DNA of 64,000 nucleotides from Aspidapion aeneum. Taxonomy: Eukaryota > Arthropoda > Insecta > Coleoptera > Brentidae. The notes under the pieces were generated by a model. It saw only the letters and a program-made list of their open reading frames with translations. It searched no databases and had not been told where the DNA came from. This document shows, in pieces, positions 33,201 through 47,792 of the stretch. Both the position numbers and the translations under genes were made by a program. Where the stretch lies: positions 5,550,931 through 5,614,930 of the forward strand of contig OY755047.1 of assembly GCA_963576565.1 (NCBI GenBank), in the 5' to 3' direction. The first letter of the stretch is position 1. Each line of letters starts with the position of its first letter.

Positions 33201-36200
33201 GACATAGTCCCCATGTGGAATTTTCTGGAAACATTGTATTCTTCGTAGACTTTTAAAGTGGTGTCTACAAGTTTATGCATGAAGTATTGTGGGAGTTGGG
33301 TGTCAGTTTCTGAAATTGTTTTAAAATTATAAAATTATTCTATATTTTAATATGTATTGTTAACGTCAATTTTTAATATGTTAAGTATAGTTTTTGCAAA
33401 GTCAGTTGAACAAAGATAAAAGCCGACCATCGGCCTATCTTTTATAGAAAGTGACATGGGCGGCGGTAGATATATTCATGAAAATTATTTCATTTAATTA
33501 TGGCGTAAACTAAAGAAATAAAACTATATTCCTACACCTACAGAAACGACACTAATTTATTTTCTAACTCTGCATACTGCCGACTAAAGGGGTCCCAAAA
33601 AGCACATCCGAAAGCAATTAAAAGCGCATCTCAAAAAAATCTGCCAATCCGGTGCCGTTCATCCACCTGGGCTCGGTCGGTCGGAAAACAAATACTTTGT
33701 GGTCGGACCGCAAAGAGCCGCGCCTCTTCTATGTCGGTAGGATATAAATTATTATTATATTACAGATTTCCCCTTGAAGATGTTCATGGTTCATGGAATT
33801 GTAAAAATTTCCGAAACGCGTCGGGCTATGAACAAAATAAAATAATATATTCAAAAATTGTGTGGAGTTTATGATTTTTTCACTCCTTTTCCAAAATTAC
33901 AAAGATGCTCCACAAATTTAAATAATAGTACAAACCTGTGAAGTTAAATTCGTCAATAGTTTTCAAGTTATCTAAAAGTATAGGTCCCACAGATTGAGCG
34001 CTTGGAACAAAGACGTCATATCCGTAAAATGTTAACTTAATGGCTTGGGACTGAATTGGTTGGTTCGTTGAATCAATATAACCATATAATTCTAAAAAAA
34101 AAAAATTTTTTTATAAATATCCGACTCGAGAGACCACAAAATCACTAGACGACTCTGCCCGAAGGGTAGAAAACTAGAGATATCACAAAAAATTACCCCA
34201 AAGTTAAATTCGCCCCGTCTGGGAAAACAGACGTCTATTGAACTAAAACAAAGGAAATTTTTTTATTTATTTTTTTATGACCATTGACGTCTCTAATCTG
34301 ACGTGTAAATGACGTTCAAAAGACACACCCAAAATGACGTCATTTTTAGACGTTTTAAAGACGTCAGCAATATGACGTATTTGGGACCAAATCAGATCAT
34401 TAGACACACACACAGACCTATTTATGACTTTTTTTAAACTCGTCTGAATATATGAAATATTCCCTGCAGTTGAGAACACTGAAGGAAACTTAGACACAGA
34501 AGGTGACTTTTCTGTGACTTAGACCTGGAAGTACTGGAACAGGTGTCAGCGGTGTTCGTGTGTGAGGTACAGATCAAAATAGACCTATACCTAGACTTAC
34601 AAATCTCCACCTTAAAGCGAAAGAAGCCTCGAAGTTAGTCTTGATTTAATATTTAATTTATTTTACATATATACCCCCACATTCCGTATAAATCCGGTCA
34701 AGTACAAACTGGGGCACCATCTATGTAAGTATGAGTGTATGTCCCTTGGACAAAGTGTGCAGTGTGGGTAGTGACCAATATATGACGTGTTTCAGACGTC
34801 AAAAACTACACTACGAAAAGACGTCAAGTAACTGACGCCTTAAAGATAACATTTTTTAGTGATGACCTGCTGGTCATCCAAATGACCACTTTTCGACGAA
34901 AAAAGACGTCATTTGATGACCCCTTGCTACCTGGGTAGAAGCTTACATTCTTTCATTTAACAGCAGCTCCACATTTCACTCGCGGCCGCGGCTTTTCTTA
35001 AATCACGTGTGACTTCTTTCAGTGTCTTGTCGGAAGTGAGTTCTTTATTCCCATGTCAAATACAAGGGGGCGCTTCAAACTCCCAGCGTGTGCAAATCGC
35101 GCATGATTTTTGCCAAAATGATCAGGTGATCAAAACGAAAATAACTTTCAACAAAGAGAGAAATTATCATCTGATCGGAATTTTTTCCAAACAAGGAGTT
35201 TCTTTTTTGAAGGTTTTTGCTAAAGAGCCCAAAAATATCAAAACAAAAAAGGTTAGGGTTTTCCAAAAATTCAAAATAAAACAAAAACAAAAATAACTGG
35301 CAACATTAAACAATCACGATAAATCGGAGACAAATGGGTCTGAGAACTGGTTATTTATTTTAATTTTAGATTTATTGTGGCACAAAATAATTGAACAAAA
35401 ACAGACCTGTTTCTGACATGTTGGCAATTTTCTCCAAAGTCTGTCCCAACTCGTCGTGGGAGAGCATCTGTCCCGCTTCCAATCGGCCAAACAAGTTCTG
35501 CGCTTTAGCCTGGTTGACTGCTTGAACCAACATTTTTGAAACTAAATATCCATTTCTACAAAAAAAATGGATCCATGACGGATCTGATACCTTCCTAGCT
35601 AGCCTATTAGCACACTTCAACTCCACGATATATCAGTCTTGAAAACAGTTTTTGGTAAATATCTCAGAAACAAAAGCTCCTACAAAGTTTTTGAGAAAAA
35701 TGCGATCTACTATATTCAGAAAAAGTTTTTAAAAAATTTTAATTTTATTTTACCTGAAAATGTTATAAAAATCGATGCAGCGGTTTAGGAGCTATCGTGT
35801 TACGGACAGATATACATGGATGATTCTACAAAAATGGGGCTGTGGAGTGGAAATGCATATTTTTCAAACACAGACTGCAAATGAAGCATAGTTTTAGTTA
35901 TAAGATTTAAAACGAAATGTTTTCTTTATGGAGCATTTGAGTTTAATGTATAAAAAAAAAATTATAATTTTTTTTATTACAAAGCAAATACCTCATTCCT
36001 CTGGTGTAGTCCCTAACCAAATATTAAAAACTCAGATTGAAAGAAATATCCTAATAAATAATATTTAACCAAGCCTTAACTATTTATCAAAAAATTGATA
36101 AAACTTAAGTTTGCAGTCATATTTTTGAAAATTCGAATTTACATTTTCTCCGGAAAATTTTACAATTTTAAGCGTGCTTCATTTTTAATAACACAATATT

Positions 36201-39200
36201 TGTGAATACCACCGGTTAATTTCTAGAGAAAGAAACGGCCCTGGATATCTAATTTACTTGTGAGGGTAATTTAGTTGTGACAGATAATGTCAACTGTAGT
36301 TTGGTTTAAGTTATAGATCTTTTTATTTTCGGCAGAAAATTAGTTTTTTCAGAGCAAAGAAATTCAACCTTTAGTTGAATGTTTTTGTTTCAGAGAAATC
36401 AAAAAGGAACGCTTGAATTATCATTCCTCTGGTAAGTAAATATTCGACTGATATTAATAGTATAATATTTTTGTTGATTGTTTTAAAATTATAAATATAG
36501 GAACTTTGTTTATATAAAACTTAAGTTAAGTAGTCTAAATAGATTTTGATTTAAATTTTGGAAAACCATTAAAAAACTCATTCCTCTGGTACTCATCCCT
36601 CTGGAATTTTTATGCAATAATTTCTAAAATTCGGGAAAATAAATGTTTCTTAGCTTACACCTAATTAAAGTCCCTGTATGTTGACATATTTGGATATATT
36701 ATTATATCCAAATATGTCAACATACAGGGACTCTACACCTAATTAGTTACATAAATTTAAAAATACAAAATTATTTACTGTGCTGTACTGTTATTTAAAG
36801 GCAATGACCAAAAATGATATCCATATAGCCCACTTTTGGTAGAATCATCCACATATAAATTTCATAATGTTTAAGTTTAAGAATCTTTGTGTCAAGATGC
36901 CAAAAAAAGTTCTAAATGTTAAAATTTGACAAGGCGATGGTTTTTTTTTAAATGAAACACCCTGTATATAATTTTAGATTTTTATAGATCTTTTCTTCCT
37001 GATTTCAAAAATATATATGTTGGTGTGCTTTTGTTTATTAGTTTTGGAGATATATGGGTTTAAAACTTTAAAAAACCTAAATTGTTACTGTTTAAAACAT
37101 CAAGGCAACCATGAAAAAGACAATCGCATTGTCACAAAAAGTGATGCTGTTGTCAACTTGTCAAATTTAGTTTTAAGAGTGGTTAAAAATATATAAATTT
37201 AATATTGCAAGAAGACGGAGCCCCCCCCCCCTCTCATAAAATCCAGCCAGTAACGAATTTTCTAAATAATATAACTTTATTAATATTAAAATATAGGCCA
37301 TTCCATAAGAAAAAATGCAACTTTATTTCATATCTCAAAAACTAAAAGTGACAGTTAAAATTTAATTTTGCGGGTGAATTCCTCGTGACAAAGTCTATAA
37401 AATTGCAATTTACTCTAAATCAAAATTTCCAATAATAAAGAAGTTATAGACCCCCTTCCGAAATGCAGACTTTTCAAAAAGCCCCCGTAGCTCAAAGACG
37501 AGACGGTATTCCAAAATGCGGTTTTCACTATAAGTCTTCTCTTGAAATTTGAGCCTCGCAATGCGTGGTCAGTTTTTCTCTGTCTCCCTTAGAAGTACCT
37601 TAAACCCCCTAAAAGTGCCCAATTTGGGACACCCTGTACATATGGGTCATATACTCATTGGTACAACGAATGAACGACGAAAGATTAACAAAGCAGGTCC
37701 TAGAATTGCAACCAATAGGGCGCAGAAAAAGAGGGCGTTCTAAACTGGAATGGCAACACTCAATCCAAAGATCAATGAGTCGAAAAAGCCTAAGATGGTT
37801 GTCAGAATCGACGGAGGTGGAAAATAGGCATTGGACAACGTTCTACACCGACATAGTAGTGGTAGTACCTTTTGAAAAAAAAAACCCTGTTTTATACTTA
37901 CTTTGCTATTTTTACTGAGGGTTCCACTAAGTCTCTCCAACCCAAAGAACCAAATTGTTGGTGAACATATGCCAGTCCTAGTACCAAAGATGGTAGTTTC
38001 TCGGATAATTCTCTGGGGGTGCTGAAATCTATCACTGTAGGGGGCAGTCTAGTTTTGTGATTGTAGATTAATATTTGGCCTTTTCTAAAAAGACAAAAAA
38101 AAGTTTTCTGTGGATTTGGTGAGAATGACTCATAAATGATTTCTTTTCTCAAAATTTGTGAATATGGCTAAAAAATTTAAATGAGTTGACACAGAATTTT
38201 TTTTTATATGTGGGTTATCAAAATAAAGGTTTTTACTTACGCATCTAACCCTGTAAGATGTTGTGTGACGACAGAGAGGCAAATAGCACTGCTGATAGTC
38301 GCATCAACAGCATTTCCTCCATTTGAAAGAATTTTTGTTCCAATTTTTGAACATTCTAAGCTGTCTGTGGCGACACTACCATGTGGAATGACCTATAAAA
38401 ATTAAAAATATCTCGTAAACTAAACTAAACTACTAAATGCGGGATTTTCGTCTAAATAAAAGATTAATTGTGGTATCGAATTGCAGAAACTTTGAATCTT
38501 TAGCCTTTTTAGTTTCTGAGATATGAGCCAGTTAAGACCTGGTTTACAAAAACCTGAATATCTTTAAAAACTAAATTCGGTAGCTAAATGCGGATTTCTG
38601 TATTTATTAAAGAAAATATGGGGCTATCGAACTGTGTTAACAGTGCATTTCTAGATTCATTAGTTTCCGAGATATGAGTCAGTATATATATGGATGATTC
38701 TACAAAAATGGTGCTGTGGAGTGGGAATGCATATTTTTCAAACACAGACTGCAAATGAAGCATAGTTTCAGTTATAAGATTTAAAACGAAATGTTTTCTT
38801 TATGGAGCATTTGAGTTTAATGTATAAAAAAAATTGCAAGTTTATAATTTTTTTTATTACAAAGCAAATACCTCATTCCTCTGGTGTAGTCCCAAACCAA
38901 ATATTAAAAACTGAGATTGAAAAAAATATCCTAATAAATAATATTTAACCAAGTCTTAACTATTTATCAAAAAATTGATAAAACTTAAGTTTGCAGTCAT
39001 ATTTTTGAAAATCCGAATTTACATCTTCCCGGAAAATTTTACAATTTTAAACGTGCTCCATTTTTAATAACACAATATTTGTGAATACCACCGGTTAATT
39101 TCTAGAAAAAGAGACGGCCCTGGATATCTAATTTACTTGTGAGGGTGACAAGTTGTGACAGATAATGTCAACTTTAGTTTGGTTTAAGTTATAGATCTTT

Positions 39201-40410
39201 TTATTTTCGGCAGAAAATTAGTTTTTTTCAGAGAAATCAAAAAGGAACGCTTCAATTATCATTACTCTGGTAAGTAAATATTCGACTGATATCAATAGTA
39301 TAATATTTTTGTTGATTGTTTTAAAATTATAAGTATAGGAACATTGTTTATGTAAAACTTAAGTTAAGTAGTCTAAATAGATTTTGATTTAAATTGGAAA
39401 ACCATTAAAAAACTCATTCCTCTGGTACTCATCCCTCTGGAATTTTTATGCACAATAATTCCTAAAATTCGGAAAAATAAATGTTTCTTAGCTTACACCT
39501 AATTAGTTACATAAATTTAAAAAAACTAAATTATTTACTGTGCTGTACTGTTATTTAAAGGCAATGACCAAAAATGATATCCATATAGCCCACTTTTGGT
39601 AGAATCATCCATATAGTCTTTGCAAAATCCTAAATATCTTGGGAACCAGAAAAGTTATTGATTAGATTTTTTTTGCTTTGGTTAGAGCACAGTTTACACA
39701 ATTCTATTAAAAAAACTCCATTTCAATATGACTTTTAGTTTTTGAGATATATGCATTTGTGTATTTAACTACTTACTTGATAGTCACCATAGTAAATTTG
39801 AATAAGTAAGGCTATGCTTATGACAAAAGTAATGGTACCAAATACCACGTTGATAAATTTGGAACCACCGAGGCATTCTTCATTGCATTGGTACCAGCGA
39901 TCTTCTTTGTAGCCTGATTTTAGTGGGATATCTTCTCTAGTTGAGTCTAAAAAAATACAATATAGTGAAACCTCCTATAAGCGGACACTCGCGGTTTCGT
40001 CCATTTTGTCCGCTTATTGGAGGTGTCCGCTTATGAGAGAGAACTGCGAAATTTTAATATATATTTATTAAAAATTTCCGCTGCTTGAGTTTTTCCGATA
40101 TTAAATTTTTCTGCGATCTTTCGTGCTGATAGATGTTCCTTCTCCACATTTTTTCACGAAAACTAAGAAGTTTTTTACTAGGCGCCATTTCCCACCCAAC
40201 TGCACAATAAAAATAAAACACAACAGTCCCGCCGAATAAGATATGTTTTAAATACGACAGAAGTATTTGGTCTCCGCAGTAAAACGGAAAGAGGTTCCAA
40301 CAAATTTGTCCGCCTAAGGGGAGTGTCCGCTTAATAGAGGTGTCCGCAAGGAGAGGTTTCACTGTACTAACTTTCTTACCTTCAATAGTAGACCTTTCTT
40401 CACTTGCCAT
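30272..40410 (-). CDS. Gamma-glutamyltransferase-like (glutathione hydrolase family) type II membrane protein
   Basis: Nine exons: 40410-40380, 39946-39777, 38392-38241, 38084-37902, 35555-35407, 34091-33936, 33309-33153, 31065-30917 and 30564-30272. Total 479 residues, all phases consistent. Layout: short cytosolic tail (MASEERSTIED), one membrane segment at about residues 44-62 (VVFGTITFVISIALLIQIYY), then the extracellular fold with VIPHGSVATDS, GGNAVDATISSAICLSVV, LGLAYVHQQFGSLGW, GYLVSKML, and the self-cleavage region HMGTMSNVAAMDTDDNYVSL followed by FFGSKILTSG. The family cleaves gamma-glutamyl bonds such as glutathione. It is shorter than the ~570 residues usual for GGTs. An extra Met directly follows the presumed nucleophilic Thr, so activity is uncertain. 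Introns carry most of the transposons in this stretch. Confidence 0.88.
30637..30815. repeat. Short inverted repeat in a GGT intron
   Basis: gagataacgctgaaaatacaccctat near 30638 pairs imperfectly with the atgggtgtattttgacc region near 30790, with further complementary words (gataac/gttatc) inside. Likely a decayed MITE. Confidence 0.45.
31195..33080 (-). mobile_element. Jockey-type non-LTR retrotransposon fragment, split by another element
   Basis: The minus strand encodes reverse-transcriptase blocks at 33068-32740: DLAKAFDCVNHG, then TCGVPQGSVLGPILF and TFFADDTS. The C-terminal part continues at 31905-31195 with typical thumb/end motifs, interrupted by stops. The element at 31911-32643 is inserted between the two parts. 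It ends abruptly at a hairpin (33082-33140), indicating 5' truncation. Confidence 0.8.
31911..32643 (+). mobile_element. CTGT-rich element with agctcacac/gtgtgagct ends, copy 1
   Basis: Shares its whole structure with 51847-52505: gtgtgagctatggtgatcc near the start, a (CTGT)n run at 32059-32117, gccgattttaatgaaatttg, then three ~107-bp internal repeats (aaagggtgggggtagatttc, gatatcaaacgaaagg). It closes with actatagtacctagtgtgag. Interrupts the LINE. No ORF of its own. Confidence 0.85.
33082..33140. repeat. 59-bp hairpin next to a GGT splice donor
   Basis: 18-bp arms with one mismatch (tggcttcccacagcccgt and the complement of acgggccgtgggaagcca). It lies 13-70 nt downstream, in the pre-mRNA, of the donor of the exon ending at 33153. 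No target duplication found. Confidence 0.7.
33755..33925 (+). mobile_element. Penelope-like terminal fragment
   Basis: Contains gatttccccttgaagatg, ttccgaaacgcgtcggg and gtggagtttatgattttttc, closely matching (inverted) the 57430-57590 end of the Penelope-like element in this window. Only the terminal region is present. Confidence 0.65.
34215..34935. repeat. GACGT-rich element in a GGT intron
   Basis: Twelve GACGT words between 34230 and 34910, seven of them full GACGTC palindromes and one TGACGTCA (about 34335). The only frame of note (34267-34497, minus) shows no known domain. The start (cgccccgtctgggaaaac) and end (gacgtcatttgatgacc) could be element borders. Family unknown. Confidence 0.55.
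35815..36855. mobile_element. ~1-kb foldback element, tggatgattctac ends, copy A
   Basis: Starts tggatgattctacaaaaatg and ends cttttggtagaatcatcca. It is flanked by tata, shares its sequence with copy B (38690-39614), and includes repeated cattcctctgg words. Carries the 66-bp hairpin insertion at 36668-36733 that copy B lacks. No ORF. Confidence 0.85.
36656..36745. repeat. 66-bp hairpin insertion with a 12-bp target duplication
   Basis: 30-bp perfect arms (agtccctgtatgttgacata onward, 36669-36698, complement 36703-36732) with a 4-nt loop. Flanked by identical tacacctaatta at 36656-36667 and 36734-36745. The empty site is present once in copy B (about 39493-39504), proving insertion and target duplication. 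Confidence 0.93.
37640..37880 (+). mobile_element. Non-LTR retrotransposon C-terminal fragment
   Basis: A plus frame reads RMNDERLTKQVLELQP, then GRRKRGRSKLEW and TEVENRHW. This matches the common C-terminal end of insect LINE polyproteins (MDDxRLPK...GRRxRGRP...W, from memory). Only the last ~70 codons remain. Confidence 0.65.
38690..39614. mobile_element. ~0.9-kb foldback element, tggatgattctac ends, copy B
   Basis: Matches copy A over its whole length in the same orientation, without the hairpin insertion, and with a few small deletions. Lies in a different GGT intron (between exons 3 and 2). tata flanks. Confidence 0.85.
39963..40375 (-). mobile_element. Pogo/Tigger-like MITE with a transposase start fragment
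   Basis: The ends are cagtgaaacctc-type inverted repeats with tgtccgcttat motifs (left tagtgaaacctcctataagc, right gaggtttcactgta), flanked by TA. A minus frame contains [14 protein letters not shown], the beginning of a CENP-B/pogo-type helix-turn-helix. The rest of the transposase is missing. Inserted in GGT intron 1. Confidence 0.75.
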
Positions 40411-41002
40411 CTTTACACTTCTTTAAATATAAAAAATCACATATTGTTTTACAACGAATGGTCACACAGTAAAATCTTGAAAGTTTTTATAATCAACTAT
40501 TACACTTCTTTAAATACCAGAAAAAAGATCTCTATATTTTTTAAAATCGCATATTGTTTTAGAACCTATATCCTCGTTAAGAATGTTCTAACAGTAAAGT
40601 CTTGAAAGATTTTCACAATGAAATAAGCATGTAGAATTATTGTATAAAGAACTGTTATTGAAGTAGGTACCGCTGTTTTAGTACCACCACCACACTGTAG
40701 GTATCTTACCTACTTCGAATACCTACTTTCGCGGCGTCTTCTTGTTTTTAGAATGGGCATGGTATTCCAATGGTATTCTCTGTTCGGTTGCTTGGGTGCG
40801 TTAATTATATTTTGATGACTCAAACGTTATATAAAATATTTTTGTTTTCTTGGTACTGTTGGGAGACTATTTTTAAAAATACTCAACATAATTTTGTTAA
40901 AAGCAACTTATTAATAAAAAAGTACTAATTAGTGACAAAGATAAATTTTTTATCACTAAAAATATGTAATAATTGGGTATACTAAGTAAAGTAAATTTAA
41001 GT

Positions 41003-41772
41003 ACAGGGTGTCTCATTATATTTTTTCCCAACATTTTAGACCATTAATAATTGATATTGGAATATAAAAGAAATTGTGTTCGAATTCGCGAAATTTTTAC
41101 TTTTAAATTGCATCTTGACTTTATTCCTGATGCTTACTGTATTTGACAGGCGCTCAAATTTATAGTTTTTGTAAATTGGATGCTCCTTATATTATTTAGT
41201 TAATAGATTAGGCTTGGAATATACTTTCCAAAAATACCCCATATGTCGCAGTTTTGATAAATAGTTTCTGAAATATTAGCGATAAATTTTTAAATGATAA
41301 AAAAATAACATTACCACTTTTGTGTTAATATCAGTGTCCTTATTTCGAACTATGTTAGTCCCCATGTATAAACAGTGACAATGACAACTATTTTTTTTTA
41401 ATGACGCTCAAAATGACAACCGGTAACGACAACAAAGTCACTGTTGATACATGGGGACTAACATAATTTGGAATAAGGATACTAAAATTAACACAAGAGC
41501 GGTACTGTTATAATTGCTAATATCTCAGAAACTATGGCACTAAACTACGGCATATCGGGTATTTTTGGAAAATATGTTCCAAGCCTAATCTATTAATTAA
41601 ATAATATAAGGAGCATCCAATTTACAAAAAGTATAAATTTGAGCGCCTGTCAAATATGGTAAGCATCAGGAATAGTCAAGATGCAATTTAAAAGTAAAAA
41701 TTTCGTGAATACCAACAAAATTTCTAAGTTTAAAAGGGTGGGAAAAAATATAATGATGAGACACCCTGTACA
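41003..41772. mobile_element. Complete foldback element 'cagggtgtctcat', about 770 bp
   Basis: The left arm (tacagggtgtctcattat, 41003-41366) and right arm (to gagacaccctgtaca, 41450-41772) are complementary over ~330 bp. The centre contains tagtccccatgta and its inverse tacatggggacta. TA on both sides. Same family as 6605-6970 and the outer arms of 11195-13512. Lies between GGT and PABP. Confidence 0.85.
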
Positions 41773-41779
41773 GTATATA

Positions 41780-42120
41780 CCTAGTACCAACATTAAAACA
41801 AAAATATTTACATTAAGTTATCGAAAATTTAACTCGACTATATGTTCTCTGATTAGTCTAGATCTAGTTTTTATGTTCTTATAATTTATTTAAAACAAAA
41901 TATCTAGTTATCAAACAAAAAATTGTAGGTCTGAAGAATAGACTTCCAAATATAAAATATGAGGTGGGATGAAAGATGTCTTGTGGACAAAACTTTGATA
42001 CACACCTACAAAAAGAGTAATATGTAATATACATACACAAATATTTTGACAATTTAAAAAAAAAAGTTGATAAGGTTTTTACAGCACTCTAAAAATGCAC
42101 ATGTTTTAACTTACTTTTGT
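41780..42120. other. Spacer between foldback element and PABP minisatellite
   Basis: No coding frame of substance; a chance frame at 41681-41884 overlaps the foldback arm. Nothing else seen. Confidence 0.5.
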
Positions 42121-42123
42121 TGT

Positions 42124-42700
42124 GCCCACCACAAATTGTCACACCTGTAACAAAATGTTGTCACCCCTGTAACAAAATTCTGTCACCCTCATATCAAAAT
42201 CTCGTTATCCGCAAAAAATTTTTGTGATCTCCCGTAACAAAATGGTGTCACCCCTTTAACAAAGTTTTCCCATCCCTTACAAAAATTGGCAGCCTTGTAA
42301 TAAAATTTTGCCACTTCTGTAACGACTTTTTGTCACGTCCATAACAAAATTTTGTTACCTCTGCAACAAAATTTTGTCACCTCCGCAACAAAACTTTTTG
42401 TCACTTCCGCAACAAAATTTTGTTACCTCCGCAACAAAATGTTGTCACCTCCGCAACAAAATTTTGTCACCTCCGCAACATAATTTTGTCACCTCCGCAA
42501 CAGAATTTTGTCACCTGGGCAACAAAATTTTGTCACCTCCGCAACAAAATTTTGTCATCTCCGCAACAAAATTATCGTCACCTCCGCAACAAAATTTTGT
42601 CATCTCCACAACCAAATTTTGTCACCTCCGCAACAAAATTTTGTCAGCTCCGTAACAAAATTTTGTCACCTCCTTAACAAAAATTTGCTAAGCCCTCAAC
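42124..42700. repeat. 22-bp minisatellite 3' of PABP
   Basis: Tandem units of about 22 bp around ttttgtcacctccgcaacaa, most regular at 42360-42670. The unit junction makes the perfect palindrome acaaaattttgt. Chance frames through it (42374-42756) are repeat artefacts. Confidence 0.92.
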
Positions 42701-42946
42701 AATTTTACTTCTTTTTGATACAAATAATAAATTCAGAAGTTTCTATAAAAAGCTAATCTTTTAATCAAAAGCATCTCTATAAAATATCTGAAGATCTAAA
42801 AGAAGTACCCATTTAAAATCTAAATTTTTCTAAACTACTAGTAAATGGTATTTTAAAAAAAACAGTACAAAAATAATAAATAAGTGTTTTTCAACACTAA
42901 AACACAACAAGAAAACTTAAATATCTAGGATTAAAAAAAATAACAA

Positions 42947-47042
<4,096 letters not shown>

Positions 47043-47315
47043 AGTTTGAATTTTTTTTTGGGGCTTAACCTACAAAAAAAGAATATTTTAATTTATAATT
47101 TGAAAAAACTATACCAGAAACTGCTGAACATACACAGTCAATTATTTAGTATAAAGAATTAACTTTTAAGAGTCTTTTGAGCCATGTTTCATCAAAATCA
47201 GTTTGGTAGTTTTCAAGATACAAGATATTTTGTCTTACGTTGCATAACTTTGGGATCCCTGGCTCGATTTTGATGCGCTTTTTTTATTAACATGAATACG
47301 TTTTGAGGCACTTAC

Positions 47316-47400
47316 CTAAATTAATATTTTTCGATTTTTTGTAGAATTTTTTCGCAAATTTTTTTTCAAAGTTTTTCGTCGGCTTTTTCAAAAGACAAAA
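47316..47400 (-). promoter_or_regulatory. A-rich 5'UTR of PABP (likely autoregulatory)
   Basis: Read on the minus strand, the 5'UTR exon contains six or so A runs of 5-8 nt within about 80 nt, ending at a donor TTTAG|GTAAGT (47316). A further AAAAAAAAA precedes the start codon in the next exon. PABP mRNAs in animals carry such A-rich leaders, which PABP binds to limit its own translation (established for vertebrate PABPC1). Function here is inferred. Confidence 0.6.
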
Positions 47401-47639
47401 GAAGATTTTGTTGATTGAAACGTTTCCTTGGAACCCCATCTTATCACTTGCGTGTGCAAACTCACCTCGGATGAACTCGAACCATATCTCTCTTTCTCTG
47501 ACTCATAGAGAAGCTCAACATATTGGGGTACGGGTGACTTCAGCTTTCTTTTTAGATAATGAAAATCTTTATTATATCTTGGCGGGCTTTGGACATGTTG
47601 GATTCCATTCGATAGATGGCGCTTAACTAAGGCCACTAC

Positions 47640-47792
47640 TTGAGACGACTGCGCTTGCGCAAGGACACGTCTCAGATGTCACATAAATCAGCTGTGTTTT
47701 GTTATGACTAATGTTTCTGAAATAGCAAAAAAATAAATTGCTCTTGATTGATTTTTTCTCGATTTTCAGATAATTTTTAAAGTGTCTTAAAC
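47640..47792. promoter_or_regulatory. Bidirectional promoter interval, PABP (-) / ALIX (+), with NRF1-like site
   Basis: The head-to-head genes are separated by a short interval. TGCGCTTGCGCAA (47650-47662) resembles the NRF1 palindrome and is centred within a wider inverted repeat (tgagacg / cgtctca, 47641-47647 and 47668-47674). No TATA box seen. A ttttcag near 47769 could be an acceptor for a leader intron of ALIX. Confidence 0.5.

Noticed and set aside
35009..35296. Two overlapping opposite frames of 95 and 71 codons
   Set aside because: Intronic, low-complexity Lys/Phe-rich translations with no domain and no splice partner.
42374..42756. Overlapping plus frames of ~90 codons with NFVTSATKFCHLRNKILSPP repeats
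   Set aside because: Pure translation of a 22-bp tandem repeat, open because the unit lacks stops over three frames; no start context or conservation.
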